Source: an uncultured Opitutales bacterium (lineage in GTDB: Bacteria; Verrucomicrobiota; Verrucomicrobiia; Opitutales; Intestinicryptomonadaceae). Taken from it: a stretch of 64,000 bases of DNA. The position numbers and the translations under genes are program-made. The notes under the pieces were generated by a model. The model ran no database searches. It was not told the origin of the DNA and was given only the letters and a program-made list of their open reading frames with translations. Positions within the stretch are counted from its first letter, which is position 1; each line of letters starts with the position of its first letter. Location of the stretch: positions 248,001 through 312,000 of the forward strand of contig URJY01000001.1 of NCBI GenBank assembly GCA_900548275.1, in the 5' to 3' direction. This document shows, one piece after another, positions 8,898 through 16,993 of the stretch.

Positions 8898-9894
8898 AGT
8901 TTCCGTAATTGTTCCCGTATATAATTCCGCGCTGTTTTTACGGGAGTGCATAGAAAGCATACTTTCGCAATCAATAGATAATTTTGAAGTTCTGTTGATT
9001 GACGATGGTTCGACGGACAAAAGCAGGGAGATTGTCGATGAATATGCAAGAGCTTTCCCGAACGTTAGGGTATTTCATACGGAAAATCGCGGCTATGCCA
9101 GCGCGTGCAATTTGGGACTATCGGAGGCAAAATCCGAATATGTATCGATAATAGATTCCGACGACATCGTCGATACATATATGATTGAAAATCTGTACAA
9201 TAGGGCGATTGAAACAAATGCCGACGTGGCAAAATCGAGGTATTCTGAATTTTGGAATCTACCGCATTTTAAGCGCGAACGCGAGTGCGGGGCGGTTATC
9301 GAAACTCGAAATACATTTACCTTGTTGGAACATCCCGAACTATTGCGTTTTCATCCGAGTATCTGGACCTGTTTATATAGAAACTCATTTTTACGGGAAA
9401 ACAACATTAGTTTTGTTTCGAACCCGTTTCGTTGTTGGGAGGATAATTTGTTCCAAATTCAAACGCTGTATTTGGCAAAACGCATAGTGTTTTTGAACAA
9501 ATCGTACTACCATTGGCGCAACACAACAGTTTTGCATTACGATAAAATAAAGGATGCGCGTATACCATTTGAAATCATAAAGCAAACCCACGATTGGCTC
9601 GATTCAATCGGTTGCACGAACAACGATATTTATGAAAACCTTTTTTATCGCGAAGCCGTGTATTTAAAATCCGCACTTGCAGTATCCCGCGCATCCGAAG
9701 TAGGGGCGTTGTTGGATAAAGCCGACGCGTATTTTGAGGGGTTGTCGAAATTGGATATTCCGCCTCAACTTTACGCGGCAAAATGGAAACGGATTGGGCT
9801 TTATCGGTGTGCGCCGTATTTGTTTTATGTACTCGAAAAAATCAGACAAAAGATAGGAAAAACTTCAAAAATATTAAGATACTACAAAAGATAA
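8890..9894 (+). CDS. Glycosyltransferase family 2
   Basis: A 334-residue GT2 enzyme: VSVIVPVYNSALFLRECIES at the N-terminus, LLIDDGSTDKSREI, ENRGYASACNLGL and the DXD-type site IIDSDD (Asp89-Asp92). It overlaps the upstream GT2 gene by eight bases, so they are co-translated and likely add successive sugars to the same chain. The C-terminal third is basic and AT-rich. Just after the stop, a second frame carries a coding-like stretch (see findings), so a 3' frameshift is conceivable. Confidence 0.9.
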   Translation: MTKVSVIVPVYNSALFLRECIESILSQSIDNFEVLLIDDGSTDKSREIVDEYARAFPNVRVFHTENRGYASACNLGLSEAKSEYVSIIDSDDIVDTYMIENLYNRAIETNADVAKSRYSEFWNLPHFKRERECGAVIETRNTFTLLEHPELLRFHPSIWTCLYRNSFLRENNISFVSNPFRCWEDNLFQIQTLYLAKRIVFLNKSYYHWRNTTVLHYDKIKDARIPFEIIKQTHDWLDSIGCTNNDIYENLFYREAVYLKSALAVSRASEVGALLDKADAYFEGLSKLDIPPQLYAAKWKRIGLYRCAPYLFYVLEKIRQKIGKTSKILRYYKR

Positions 9895-10046
9895 CCGACA
9901 CCGAACGCGTCAAAAACGCCGACATCGCGGTAGTTGCGGTTTCGTGGGCAATGTATAACGGGAAATTTTCGAAAATATATTTTACAATGTTGTAGTTTTG
10001 TTTTAGATAAGGTTCTAATTTAATAACAGCCTTTCTTTCAATCAAG

Positions 10047-11132
10047 ATGACATCTACGACAAAAAAATTTTTGGAATTTGTATTTTCCGCAAAAAATGAA
10101 GATTGCTATAAGGTTATAACGATTCTCGGCGTACGCTTTAAGTTTAAGCTAAAATATAAAGTTTTGGAATCAAAAATAAAGGATGTCGAATCGAAACTAA
10201 ATAATATCGAGTCAAATATCAATAACGTCATTGCGACAACAGGTGCTCCGCAGATTGCGACAAACGATATCAACACAAAAATCGACAATATCGCGGCTCT
10301 ACTAATGCTTTCCGTAGACATCCGCAATATTCCCAAAAGTGTAAATCTGACGGGGAAAATACAGCAAGTTTCCTTTGGAATGCTAAAAGAATTCGATAAG
10401 GTTTGTCGAAAATACAACTTAAAATATTGGCTCGATTACGGTACGATGTTGGGCGCAAAGCGACATCGCGGCTTTGTCCCGTGGGACGACGATATTGATG
10501 TCGGTATGATGTACGATGATTATTGCGAATTCTTGCGCGTATTCAACGACGAGTTTAGAAATACAAATTACGGACTCGTTGTCGTTCCATCCCAAATCGG
10601 GAAAATATGCCACAAGCAATTTATGCCATCGACAAAGGATGAGACTGTAAAGTTTATAAATTGGGAGCTTGAAGGCAAACTGTCTTTTGCGCTCGATATT
10701 TTTCCGTTTTACAATCTTAAGAAGGAAATATCAAAAGAGCGCGCTCGGGACGAACTGCAAAAACTCATATCGCGCAAGTCCAAGTGCCACAGAGAAAACA
10801 GTCAATACGAAGGTTTCTTGAACGCCGATAAAATTGTGAATGAAACCCGCGAAAGACTTTCACAACAATCTGAGTCAAACTACATATTTCTCGGGACGGA
10901 AACAATGACCACCAATCCCGACATAAGAAGCGTTGACGATATGTTCCCGCTCAAGGAGCTTTCATTTGAAGAAGGGCGTTTTTACGTTCCCAAAAACATT
11001 GAATATATTTTGACGGGCAGATACGGCGACTACATGGCATTCCCTTCGAACTTGAACTTTCGCCACATAAAGAACGATACAATCGACAAAAGCGAACTGC
11101 AAAAACTCGAGACTATTTTGAACTCGAAATAA
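10047..11132 (+). CDS. LicD-family phosphotransferase
   Basis: A 361-residue LicD-family protein. The hallmark segment begins at Asp130: LDYGTMLGAKRHRGFVPWDD, followed directly by DIDVGM. This is the nucleotidyltransferase-fold metal site of enzymes that move phosphocholine or similar phospho-substituents from CDP donors onto glycans (fukutin relatives). Residues about 33-75 form a heptad-like, Asn/Ser/Lys-rich helix (KVLESKIKDVESKLNNIESN) that may be a coiled coil; this extension is not part of the catalytic core. Its position after the cytidylyltransferase-PLP fusion and two GT2 genes makes it the likely acceptor-side enzyme for whatever CDP donor the fusion makes. No licA or licB is present in the window. 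Confidence 0.9.
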   Translation: MTSTTKKFLEFVFSAKNEDCYKVITILGVRFKFKLKYKVLESKIKDVESKLNNIESNINNVIATTGAPQIATNDINTKIDNIAALLMLSVDIRNIPKSVNLTGKIQQVSFGMLKEFDKVCRKYNLKYWLDYGTMLGAKRHRGFVPWDDDIDVGMMYDDYCEFLRVFNDEFRNTNYGLVVVPSQIGKICHKQFMPSTKDETVKFINWELEGKLSFALDIFPFYNLKKEISKERARDELQKLISRKSKCHRENSQYEGFLNADKIVNETRERLSQQSESNYIFLGTETMTTNPDIRSVDDMFPLKELSFEEGRFYVPKNIEYILTGRYGDYMAFPSNLNFRHIKNDTIDKSELQKLETILNSK

Positions 11133-11159
11133 AGAACGTTTTTTCTCTTTGTACGATTG

Positions 11160-11189
11160 GAGAAAACGGGAAACTTTGCTATTTCCCGT
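11160..11189 (-). terminator. Terminator of the GT8 operon
   Basis: An 8-bp stem (11166-11173 with 11182-11189; ACGGGAAA) overlaps the stop codon of the last GT8 gene and is followed by TTTTCTCC on the minus strand. It lies between the convergent licD-like and GT8 genes. Confidence 0.55.
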
Positions 11190-12093
11190 ATCTTTTCGAT
11201 ATTATTTTTGCATATTTGCGCCTAATCCAAAACTGGCGTTTGAACAAAAATGCAGGATTTCGCCATGCCATCTTTAGAAATGCTAAGACTGGAGCGAACT
11301 TTTCTTTTATCTCGGCTTCCTTTTCCGCGTACGGAGTTTGTCTGAGATAATGGAAGAATGCACACGCATACGGATTTGCCGTCATTCCGAACGGAGCGGT
11401 CCACGGCTTATCGGGACCGCACAAATGTACGATTCCCGCATTGTCGAGCATACTTTCCAATTCGCCGTCATCAAATCCGTATTTTTTGTTGAAAAAGAGG
11501 GGGACGATTTGCCAACGGGCGGGCAACTTTTTTACATTTCGGGCATAGACGTCATTAAGGACATCTTGGTCGAGAAATCGCGAAACCCCGTTTAACTGTT
11601 TTGTCCTTTCGAACAGACGGATGCCGATTTTATCTTCTCTGCATTTCTTTGAGTTTATCAAAATGACTCCCGCAATGAAATAGTCCGAATCTTTCGAATC
11701 GGGAATTACGCCTGCATAGACATCCGAGATATCGTATGCGAAAAGTTTCGATATGTCGTCAATGCAAACAACGTCGCAGTCAAGGTAAATGGCCTTATCG
11801 AATTCGGGTTTTATTTCGGGAATCAGGTATCTAAAACAAGTCTCTTTTGTGATATATTTTAGATACCAAGAGACATTGAAAGCATCGAATTGTCGGGAGT
11901 CTACGTTCAGAAATTCCAATCTATTCTTTCCCGCCGTGGCCAGCAATTTTGTTTTATTTTCTTCAGTTAGACTATCGCAAAGGATTCCGAAATACAACGG
12001 CGCAGCGCAATTTGCCGCGACGGATTTAACGACAACTGCCGCATATTTTGCATAGTTGTCGTCGCAGGCGATAAATATCGGTATAGTGTTCAT
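11179..12093 (-). CDS. Glycosyltransferase family 8 (third of three)
   Basis: A 304-residue retaining GT8 enzyme of the LgtC/GspA type. The start at 12093 (MNTIPIFIACDDNYAKYA) fits the family and leaves a 1-base gap to the upstream gene; a 40-residue N-terminal extension in the longer open frame was rejected. The donor-site motif is YLDCDVV, with Asp105 and Asp107. FIAGVILINSKKCRE and IVHLCGPDKPWTAPFG match the conserved NAGVLL and HxxGxxKPW signatures. Enzymes of this family usually add galactose or glucose to lipopolysaccharide or capsule. The C-terminus is basic, possibly for membrane association. Confidence 0.9.
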   Translation of the reverse strand: MNTIPIFIACDDNYAKYAAVVVKSVAANCAAPLYFGILCDSLTEENKTKLLATAGKNRLEFLNVDSRQFDAFNVSWYLKYITKETCFRYLIPEIKPEFDKAIYLDCDVVCIDDISKLFAYDISDVYAGVIPDSKDSDYFIAGVILINSKKCREDKIGIRLFERTKQLNGVSRFLDQDVLNDVYARNVKKLPARWQIVPLFFNKKYGFDDGELESMLDNAGIVHLCGPDKPWTAPFGMTANPYACAFFHYLRQTPYAEKEAEIKEKFAPVLAFLKMAWRNPAFLFKRQFWIRRKYAKIISKRYGK

Positions 12094-12094
12094 A

Positions 12095-13054
12095 TTATAG
12101 GAATATTCTGTTCCAAAAATATTTTCTGAAAATCCACCACGGTTTGCGTTTGATTTGCTTAAATAGCATTTTGTAAAAAATTTTGCCTTTCTCCCGTTCC
12201 GACTCTTCCGCAAATGCGGCGGCTTCCTCGGGCGACATCCTCCATTCCGTCTCCGACAACGCGGCCAGATACAATCTGTAATACGGATTCAACGCGTTAT
12301 ATCCGATTTTCCACGGTTTAAAATCGCCGACAAAATGGATAATTGCGGGGGAGGGGGCTGCCCTGCGGTATTCCAACTTACGGCGAGAGTACGATGTTTC
12401 GCACAGAACTTTCGGAGTGAACTGAAAGTTGTATTTTATTCCGAAATCGACGGTTTTTCCGCGCAGGAATATATTAAGGATAGTTTGGTCGAGCAATTTC
12501 AGGCGTCGCGGATTTTCCACAACGAAATCCATTATATCTTTTTCGATACTTTGCGCACGCCATTCCTGCAAGTTAAATAAAATGACGCCCGCATTAAAGT
12601 ATTGGTAGTCCGAAGGAAAGTAATTTCTGTGGTTCTTTAAGAATTTTTCGAAAATACAGTCTATCCCGACTGCCGCACATTTTTCCGTTAAATCGAGCGC
12701 AAAAAGTTCCGCCAACGAAGAATTTACAATGGTGTCGCAATCAAGATACAAACATTTTTGCACCGCCTCTGGAATGAGCTCGCCGATTTTTAGCCTATAC
12801 CACGTCGCCCGAGTTATATAACCTGATTCGGGAAAATCCTTAAAGTTGTCCGGATTTATATTTAAGAAAGATACTTCGTAATTCGAAAAATTTCTGTAAA
12901 CGGAAAGCTTTTTTTTGTTTTCCTCGGACAATCCGCCGTCGAGAATCCAAATCCTAATATGGTGGTCGGGGTTGTGGGCAAGTATAGACGCCACGACAGC
13001 AGCAGCGTGTCGGGCGTAGTTATCGTCTGGGGCAAGAACGAAATCCATATTCAT
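12095..13054 (-). CDS. Glycosyltransferase family 8 (second of three)
   Basis: A 319-residue GT8 enzyme starting MNMDFVLAPDDNYARHAAAV. Motifs: YLDCDTIV with Asp105/Asp107, YFNAGVILFNLQEWR, and IIHFVGDFKPW near the C-terminus. The last 40 residues are rich in Lys, Trp and Phe, as in peripheral inner-membrane glycosyltransferases. It is separated from the following GT8 by one base and from the preceding one by three bases, giving a tight three-gene operon. It has the canonical acceptor-independent features, so the acceptor is unknown. Confidence 0.92.
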   Translation of the reverse strand: MNMDFVLAPDDNYARHAAAVVASILAHNPDHHIRIWILDGGLSEENKKKLSVYRNFSNYEVSFLNINPDNFKDFPESGYITRATWYRLKIGELIPEAVQKCLYLDCDTIVNSSLAELFALDLTEKCAAVGIDCIFEKFLKNHRNYFPSDYQYFNAGVILFNLQEWRAQSIEKDIMDFVVENPRRLKLLDQTILNIFLRGKTVDFGIKYNFQFTPKVLCETSYSRRKLEYRRAAPSPAIIHFVGDFKPWKIGYNALNPYYRLYLAALSETEWRMSPEEAAAFAEESEREKGKIFYKMLFKQIKRKPWWIFRKYFWNRIFL

Positions 13055-13057
13055 TTT

Positions 13058-14008
13058 TTATCGGGGTTTGAATCGTTTTTTATTTCTCAAATAAAGTAAC
13101 CGCATTGTATAAAACTTCGGGCGTAGAAAAAATCCCAAGTAGCGTTTCCAATACCATAATAACCGCCTAAACACTTTAAACCTTTTATTGTATTCAATGG
13201 ACAAGTCGGCAAACGGTGTTTTCCTCAAATAGTAAAAATACAATGGCGTCCACGGGTGTGCCGTTATGCCGAACGGAATCACCCAAGGTTTGTCGGGCCC
13301 TGTAAAGTGGATTATCAGCGGATTGTAAATAGCCTCCGAAACATCGTTGTTTGAAAAATACGAAGTTCGCCTTCCTCGAAAGTAGGGCGCAACGACGCCG
13401 TATTTTGGCGGCACGAACAGCACTTTACCGCGGAACGCCACATTTAGGATGTCTTGATCGGCATATTTAATTGCATTTCCCCAAACTTTAATTGCGTCAA
13501 AGAAACTTCCGACAATGTTTTCATTGCGCATTTTTTCGATATTAAGAAGCAATACCCCAGCATTGAAATATCTGCCAATCCCCAATTTCTTGGTATATTC
13601 TCGGGAAACGAAATCGTCTACGGCTGCGACATAGTTGTCGCCGATATCAATGTCAAAATACTCTGCTATGTCGCCGTTTACCACTACATCGCAATCGAGA
13701 TAGATTCCTTTCTTATACGGGAAAGTAAATTCTGAGATAAAAAAACGCGAACATGTATCAAGCGATATGTGGGAACACTTTATCTCTATCGGTATTGATT
13801 GTAGTTTCTGTTTTACGTCTATGAAACTTACTTTATGATTTCCGCAGACTTCGGAAATCACACGCCTGTTGTGTTCCGACAACGATGATACCAGTATAAT
13901 GAAGTGTAAATCTGACTTTGTATTACTTAAAACGGAAGCAATTACGACACACAAATGCGTGACATAATTATCATCGCATGACATATACACAGGAATCAGT
14001 TTACACAT
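13058..14008 (-). CDS. Glycosyltransferase family 8 (first of three)
   Basis: A 316-residue GT8 enzyme, first gene of the minus-strand operon. It opens MCKLIPVYMSCDDNYVTHL. The metal site is YLDCDVV (Asp105/Asp107), followed by YFNAGVLLLNIEKMR and IIHFTGPDKPWVIPFG. The three paralogues keep the DCD motif at exactly the same residue number but are otherwise clearly diverged, consistent with old duplication or separate recruitment for three additions to one glycan. Confidence 0.92.
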   Translation of the reverse strand: MCKLIPVYMSCDDNYVTHLCVVIASVLSNTKSDLHFIILVSSLSEHNRRVISEVCGNHKVSFIDVKQKLQSIPIEIKCSHISLDTCSRFFISEFTFPYKKGIYLDCDVVVNGDIAEYFDIDIGDNYVAAVDDFVSREYTKKLGIGRYFNAGVLLLNIEKMRNENIVGSFFDAIKVWGNAIKYADQDILNVAFRGKVLFVPPKYGVVAPYFRGRRTSYFSNNDVSEAIYNPLIIHFTGPDKPWVIPFGITAHPWTPLYFYYLRKTPFADLSIEYNKRFKVFRRLLWYWKRYLGFFLRPKFYTMRLLYLRNKKRFKPR

Positions 14009-14020
14009 ATAACTTAGCTT

Positions 14021-14050
14021 TTTCTACAATTCCGTGTGTCTACTTGTCAA
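14021..14050 (-). promoter_or_regulatory. Possible promoter of the GT8 operon
   Basis: On the minus strand, a perfect TTGACA (14050-14045) is followed after 18 bases by TAGAAA (14026-14021). Transcription would begin only a few bases before the ATG at 14008, leaving almost no leader. No Shine-Dalgarno sequence is visible there. Confidence 0.4.
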
Positions 14051-14214
14051 TGATTTTCTATAGGGTGGCGGCAAGATTGTTTGTTATTTATTTTCAGAAA
14101 TAGGACGCGAAAGATAAACACATTAAGGCGGCCATCGGATTAAATTTCATTAGACATAATGCTTATTAAAATACAAACGCGCATCTAAATGGAATTCTGA
14201 AGGTTGCGGTAATT

Positions 14215-14754
14215 TTAGAAAGTTAAGATATATTTCTTTAGGTCGCGGCGTTGGTCGGCGTCGTATGTGTAGGTTTTTATTAGGGTTATTATGAACCACG
14301 CTGCGAAAAGTACTCCCGTTATTATCCACAAGGCTTTCGGGGCGACGATTTTTACGGGGTCGGCGTCAACTGCGTTGATTATCGTGAAATTGAATGCTAT
14401 CACTGCTAGTGTGAAGTCGGTCGCGAGCAATACGCCCAAGTCGAAGAAGCTTACGTTGCGCAGTGGCGGGAATCTTTTCGGCGTGATATGGTCGCCGAAA
14501 TAGCTTAACCACGCGAACGGACCGACAAGAATTACGTCAATCAGGAATATTGCCGCCGACATCGACATCTTATAGCCGCTTACAAACGCCTTTCGGAACG
14601 ACAGGTTCAGTTCGGGAAACTGTTCCGAAACAAGTCTTATGTTCTCGATACCCGTAAGGTTTATGTATGCAAGCGCAAAAAAAGACACGGCAAGGAACAC
14701 ACAAAAAACCTTTTTTGTAATGCCTGCCCCCGTGTCTTTTTTGTCGAATGTCAT
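14215..14754 (-). CDS. Small membrane protein, unknown
   Basis: A 179-residue protein with four probable membrane segments, at about residues 15-35, 62-86, 104-128 and 140-160, and short charged ends. I do not recognise a family. It is the last gene of the ior-paaK-ACT operon, starting four bases after the ACT gene's stop, so its expression is linked to aryl-pyruvate oxidation. A transport or membrane-scaffold role would be guesswork. It is not AT-rich, so it belongs to the backbone and not to the glycan island. Confidence 0.75.
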   Translation of the reverse strand: MTFDKKDTGAGITKKVFCVFLAVSFFALAYINLTGIENIRLVSEQFPELNLSFRKAFVSGYKMSMSAAIFLIDVILVGPFAWLSYFGDHITPKRFPPLRNVSFFDLGVLLATDFTLAVIAFNFTIINAVDADPVKIVAPKALWIITGVLFAAWFIITLIKTYTYDADQRRDLKKYILTF

Positions 14755-14758
14755 ACGG

Positions 14759-15145
14759 TTATCCGAAGATGCGTTCCGCCGCGTCGATGTCCTTAAACGA
14801 CATTATCATAACGGGTTTGCCGTTCACGGGGCGCGTCATTGCATACATATATTCGATGTTCAGCCCGACTTCCGAAGCCCTTTTGAGCACTTTCGAGAGA
14901 GCCCCCGGTTTGTCTTCGACCTCGATTGCGAGCACTTCGACGAGTTTTGCGAAGAAGCCGTTTTCCTTCAGAGCCTGCGCCGCCTTTTCGGGGTCGTCCA
15001 CAATGGCGCGGACGATTCCGTAATCCTTTGTTTCGGCGATTGTGATGGTCATCAAATTTATCTGTGCGTCGGCAAGGATTTTGCAGACGCGTTCGAGATG
15101 ACCGGGGGTATTTTCCAAGAAGACCGATAATTGTTTCTGTCGCAT
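14759..15145 (-). CDS. Tandem ACT-domain protein
   Basis: A 128-residue protein made of two ACT-like regulatory modules. The first starts MRQKQLSVFLENTPGHLERV and the second lies around VLAIEVEDKPGALSKVLKRA. Such stand-alone ACT proteins bind amino acids. They are commonly found beside indolepyruvate oxidoreductase and phenylacetate-CoA ligase genes in anaerobes, presumably sensing an aromatic amino acid. The start at 15145 was chosen because it has an AGGAATT ribosome binding site and leaves a 16-base gap to paaK; the longer frame would overlap paaK. Confidence 0.85.
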   Translation of the reverse strand: MRQKQLSVFLENTPGHLERVCKILADAQINLMTITIAETKDYGIVRAIVDDPEKAAQALKENGFFAKLVEVLAIEVEDKPGALSKVLKRASEVGLNIEYMYAMTRPVNGKPVMIMSFKDIDAAERIFG

Positions 15146-15161
15146 AGCCGAATTCCTACAG

Positions 15162-16493
15162 TTAAATTTTGCGGTTGTCAATAACCCTCTTTGCCTTCCC
15201 TTCGGATCTGGGAATTTTATTTGGTTCTACGATTTTAACTTCGATTTTGATGCCGACTATGTTTGCTATCGAAGTTTTGATTTTCTTGCGGAGCGCGTCG
15301 AGAGCCGAAACGCTGTCGGTGTAGAATTCTTCGCGGACTTCGACTTCGACCGTTACGTTGTCCAAGTCCTTTTCGCGTTCGAGAATTATTCTGTAGTTGG
15401 GCGTGCATTCGGGGACGCGCATAAGGGCGACCTCGATTTGCGACGGGAACACGTTCACGCCTCTGATGATGAACATATCGTCGCTTCTGCGCCCTATTCT
15501 GCGGATTCTGCGCAGGGTTCGTCCGCATTTGCAGGGCACTGTCATAATGGAAGTTATGTCGTGGGTGCGGTAGCGGAGGATGGGCATAGCGCGTTTTGCG
15601 AGCGTTGTCAGGACAAGTTCGCCCTCTTCGCCGTCGGGAAGCGGTTCGCCCGTTTCGGGGGCGACGATTTCGGGATAATAGTTGTCTTCGAGGATGTGCA
15701 GACCGTTTTGTTCGCCGCATTCGCAGCCAACCCCGGGGCCCGTGATTTCGGAGAGTCCGTAGATGTCGTGTGCGACGATATTTGTGTTTGCCTGAATGAA
15801 CTGGCGCATTTGTTCCGACCACGGTTCCGCGCCGAATACGCCGTGCCGCAGAGGCAGAGCCTTGAGGTCGATTCCGTACTTGGGGGCTGCTTCGATAAGG
15901 TGGATGAAGTAGCTCGGCGTGCCGCAGAACGCGGTTGTGCCGAAGTCGCGCATAATCATAAGCTGGCGTTCGGTGTTGCCCGTCGACGCGGGAATTACCG
16001 TGCAGCCGAGCTTTTCCGCGCCGCCGTGCGCGCCCAGACCGCCCGTGAACAGACCGTATCCATAGCAGATTTGAACGAAGTCGCCGCGGTTGATTCCGCA
16101 CATGCGCAGGCAGCGCATAACCGAGGTTTTCCAGACTTCCATATCGTCCTCGGTGTAGCCGACAACGATGGGCTTGCCCGTTGTGCCGCTCGAAGCGTGG
16201 AGTCTTACGACTTCGTTTGTGGGAACGGCAAAGAGTCCGTAGGGATATGTGTCGCGCAGGTCGCTTTTCTGCGAGAACGGCAGTTTTGCGATGTCGTCGA
16301 TGGACTTGATGTCCGACGGTTTCACGCCGAGCGCGTCCATTCTGTTGCGGTAGAGCGCGACGTTGTCGTAGGCGTGCTTTACCATTGCGACGAGTCGCTG
16401 CGACTGTATGAATTTTAATTGTTCGCGAGGAAGGAAATCCATCGCGCTTGCGGGATGGAAGTTTCCGTTTTTGTCGTTCCAGTTCTGAACCAT
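15162..16493 (-). CDS. paaK: Phenylacetate-CoA ligase
   Basis: A 443-residue adenylate-forming enzyme that interconverts arylacetate, CoA and ATP with arylacetyl-CoA, AMP and pyrophosphate. The P-loop-like motif SSGTTGKP and the family signature GAEPWSEQMR are present, with YGLSEIT and a C-terminal hinge followed by RIRRIGRRSDDMFIIRGVNV. A CGEQNG...CKCGR cysteine set is typical of anaerobic PaaK-like ligases. It lies between iorB and the ACT gene, so in this operon it probably handles the phenylacetyl-, hydroxyphenylacetyl- or indoleacetyl-CoA made by IorAB. No aerobic paaA-E genes are present. Confidence 0.93.
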   Translation of the reverse strand: MVQNWNDKNGNFHPASAMDFLPREQLKFIQSQRLVAMVKHAYDNVALYRNRMDALGVKPSDIKSIDDIAKLPFSQKSDLRDTYPYGLFAVPTNEVVRLHASSGTTGKPIVVGYTEDDMEVWKTSVMRCLRMCGINRGDFVQICYGYGLFTGGLGAHGGAEKLGCTVIPASTGNTERQLMIMRDFGTTAFCGTPSYFIHLIEAAPKYGIDLKALPLRHGVFGAEPWSEQMRQFIQANTNIVAHDIYGLSEITGPGVGCECGEQNGLHILEDNYYPEIVAPETGEPLPDGEEGELVLTTLAKRAMPILRYRTHDITSIMTVPCKCGRTLRRIRRIGRRSDDMFIIRGVNVFPSQIEVALMRVPECTPNYRIILEREKDLDNVTVEVEVREEFYTDSVSALDALRKKIKTSIANIVGIKIEVKIVEPNKIPRSEGKAKRVIDNRKI

Positions 16494-16520
16494 ATTGGAG
16501 GGGATGATTGCCTTTGAAAA

Positions 16521-16991
16521 TTAGCTGTTGCGCCCGAGTTTGAACGCCTCTTCGTTTGCCTCGCGGAGCTTTTCGGGGAAGAATTTCGCCACGGTTTCGA
16601 GCCAGCGCGATTCGGGAATGTCGAGATGTTTGCTGAGCACGCCGAGCGCGGCAACGTTAATCGACTTCGCGCTTTTGAGTTTCGACACGTCGAAGTCGGC
16701 GGGCGAAATCACCACGCCGTCGGGTGCGAGCGACGCCTTGTGCACGTCGGACCATTCGGGTTCGAGCGACAGCAGAAAGTCGATAGTGCCCTCGCCTATC
16801 ATCGGGCTTACTACTTTTTTGCCGAAGCGAACGTCGCTCGAAATCGAGCCGCCGCGCTGCGACATACCGTGAACTTCGGCTTTTTTAACGTCGTAGCCCT
16901 CTTCGAAGAGAAGTTCGCCGAGAATCAGTGCCGCCTTGAGCACGCCCATTCCGCCGAGACCCGCTATACGGATGTTTGTGGTTTTATCCAT
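16521..16991 (-). CDS. iorB: Indolepyruvate ferredoxin oxidoreductase, beta subunit
   Basis: A 156-residue gamma-type domain of 2-oxoacid:ferredoxin oxidoreductases. It opens with MDKTTNIRIAGLGGMGVLKA, a GxGGxG nucleotide-like loop, and carries EVHGMSQRGGS, a highly conserved family motif. The start at 16991 follows the iorA stop by two bases, showing tight coupling. With IorA it oxidatively decarboxylates indolepyruvate, phenylpyruvate or hydroxyphenylpyruvate to the aryl-acetyl-CoA. It is slightly shorter than typical IorB proteins at the C-terminus. Confidence 0.92.
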   Translation of the reverse strand: MDKTTNIRIAGLGGMGVLKAALILGELLFEEGYDVKKAEVHGMSQRGGSISSDVRFGKKVVSPMIGEGTIDFLLSLEPEWSDVHKASLAPDGVVISPADFDVSKLKSAKSINVAALGVLSKHLDIPESRWLETVAKFFPEKLREANEEAFKLGRNS

Positions 16992-16993
16992 TG

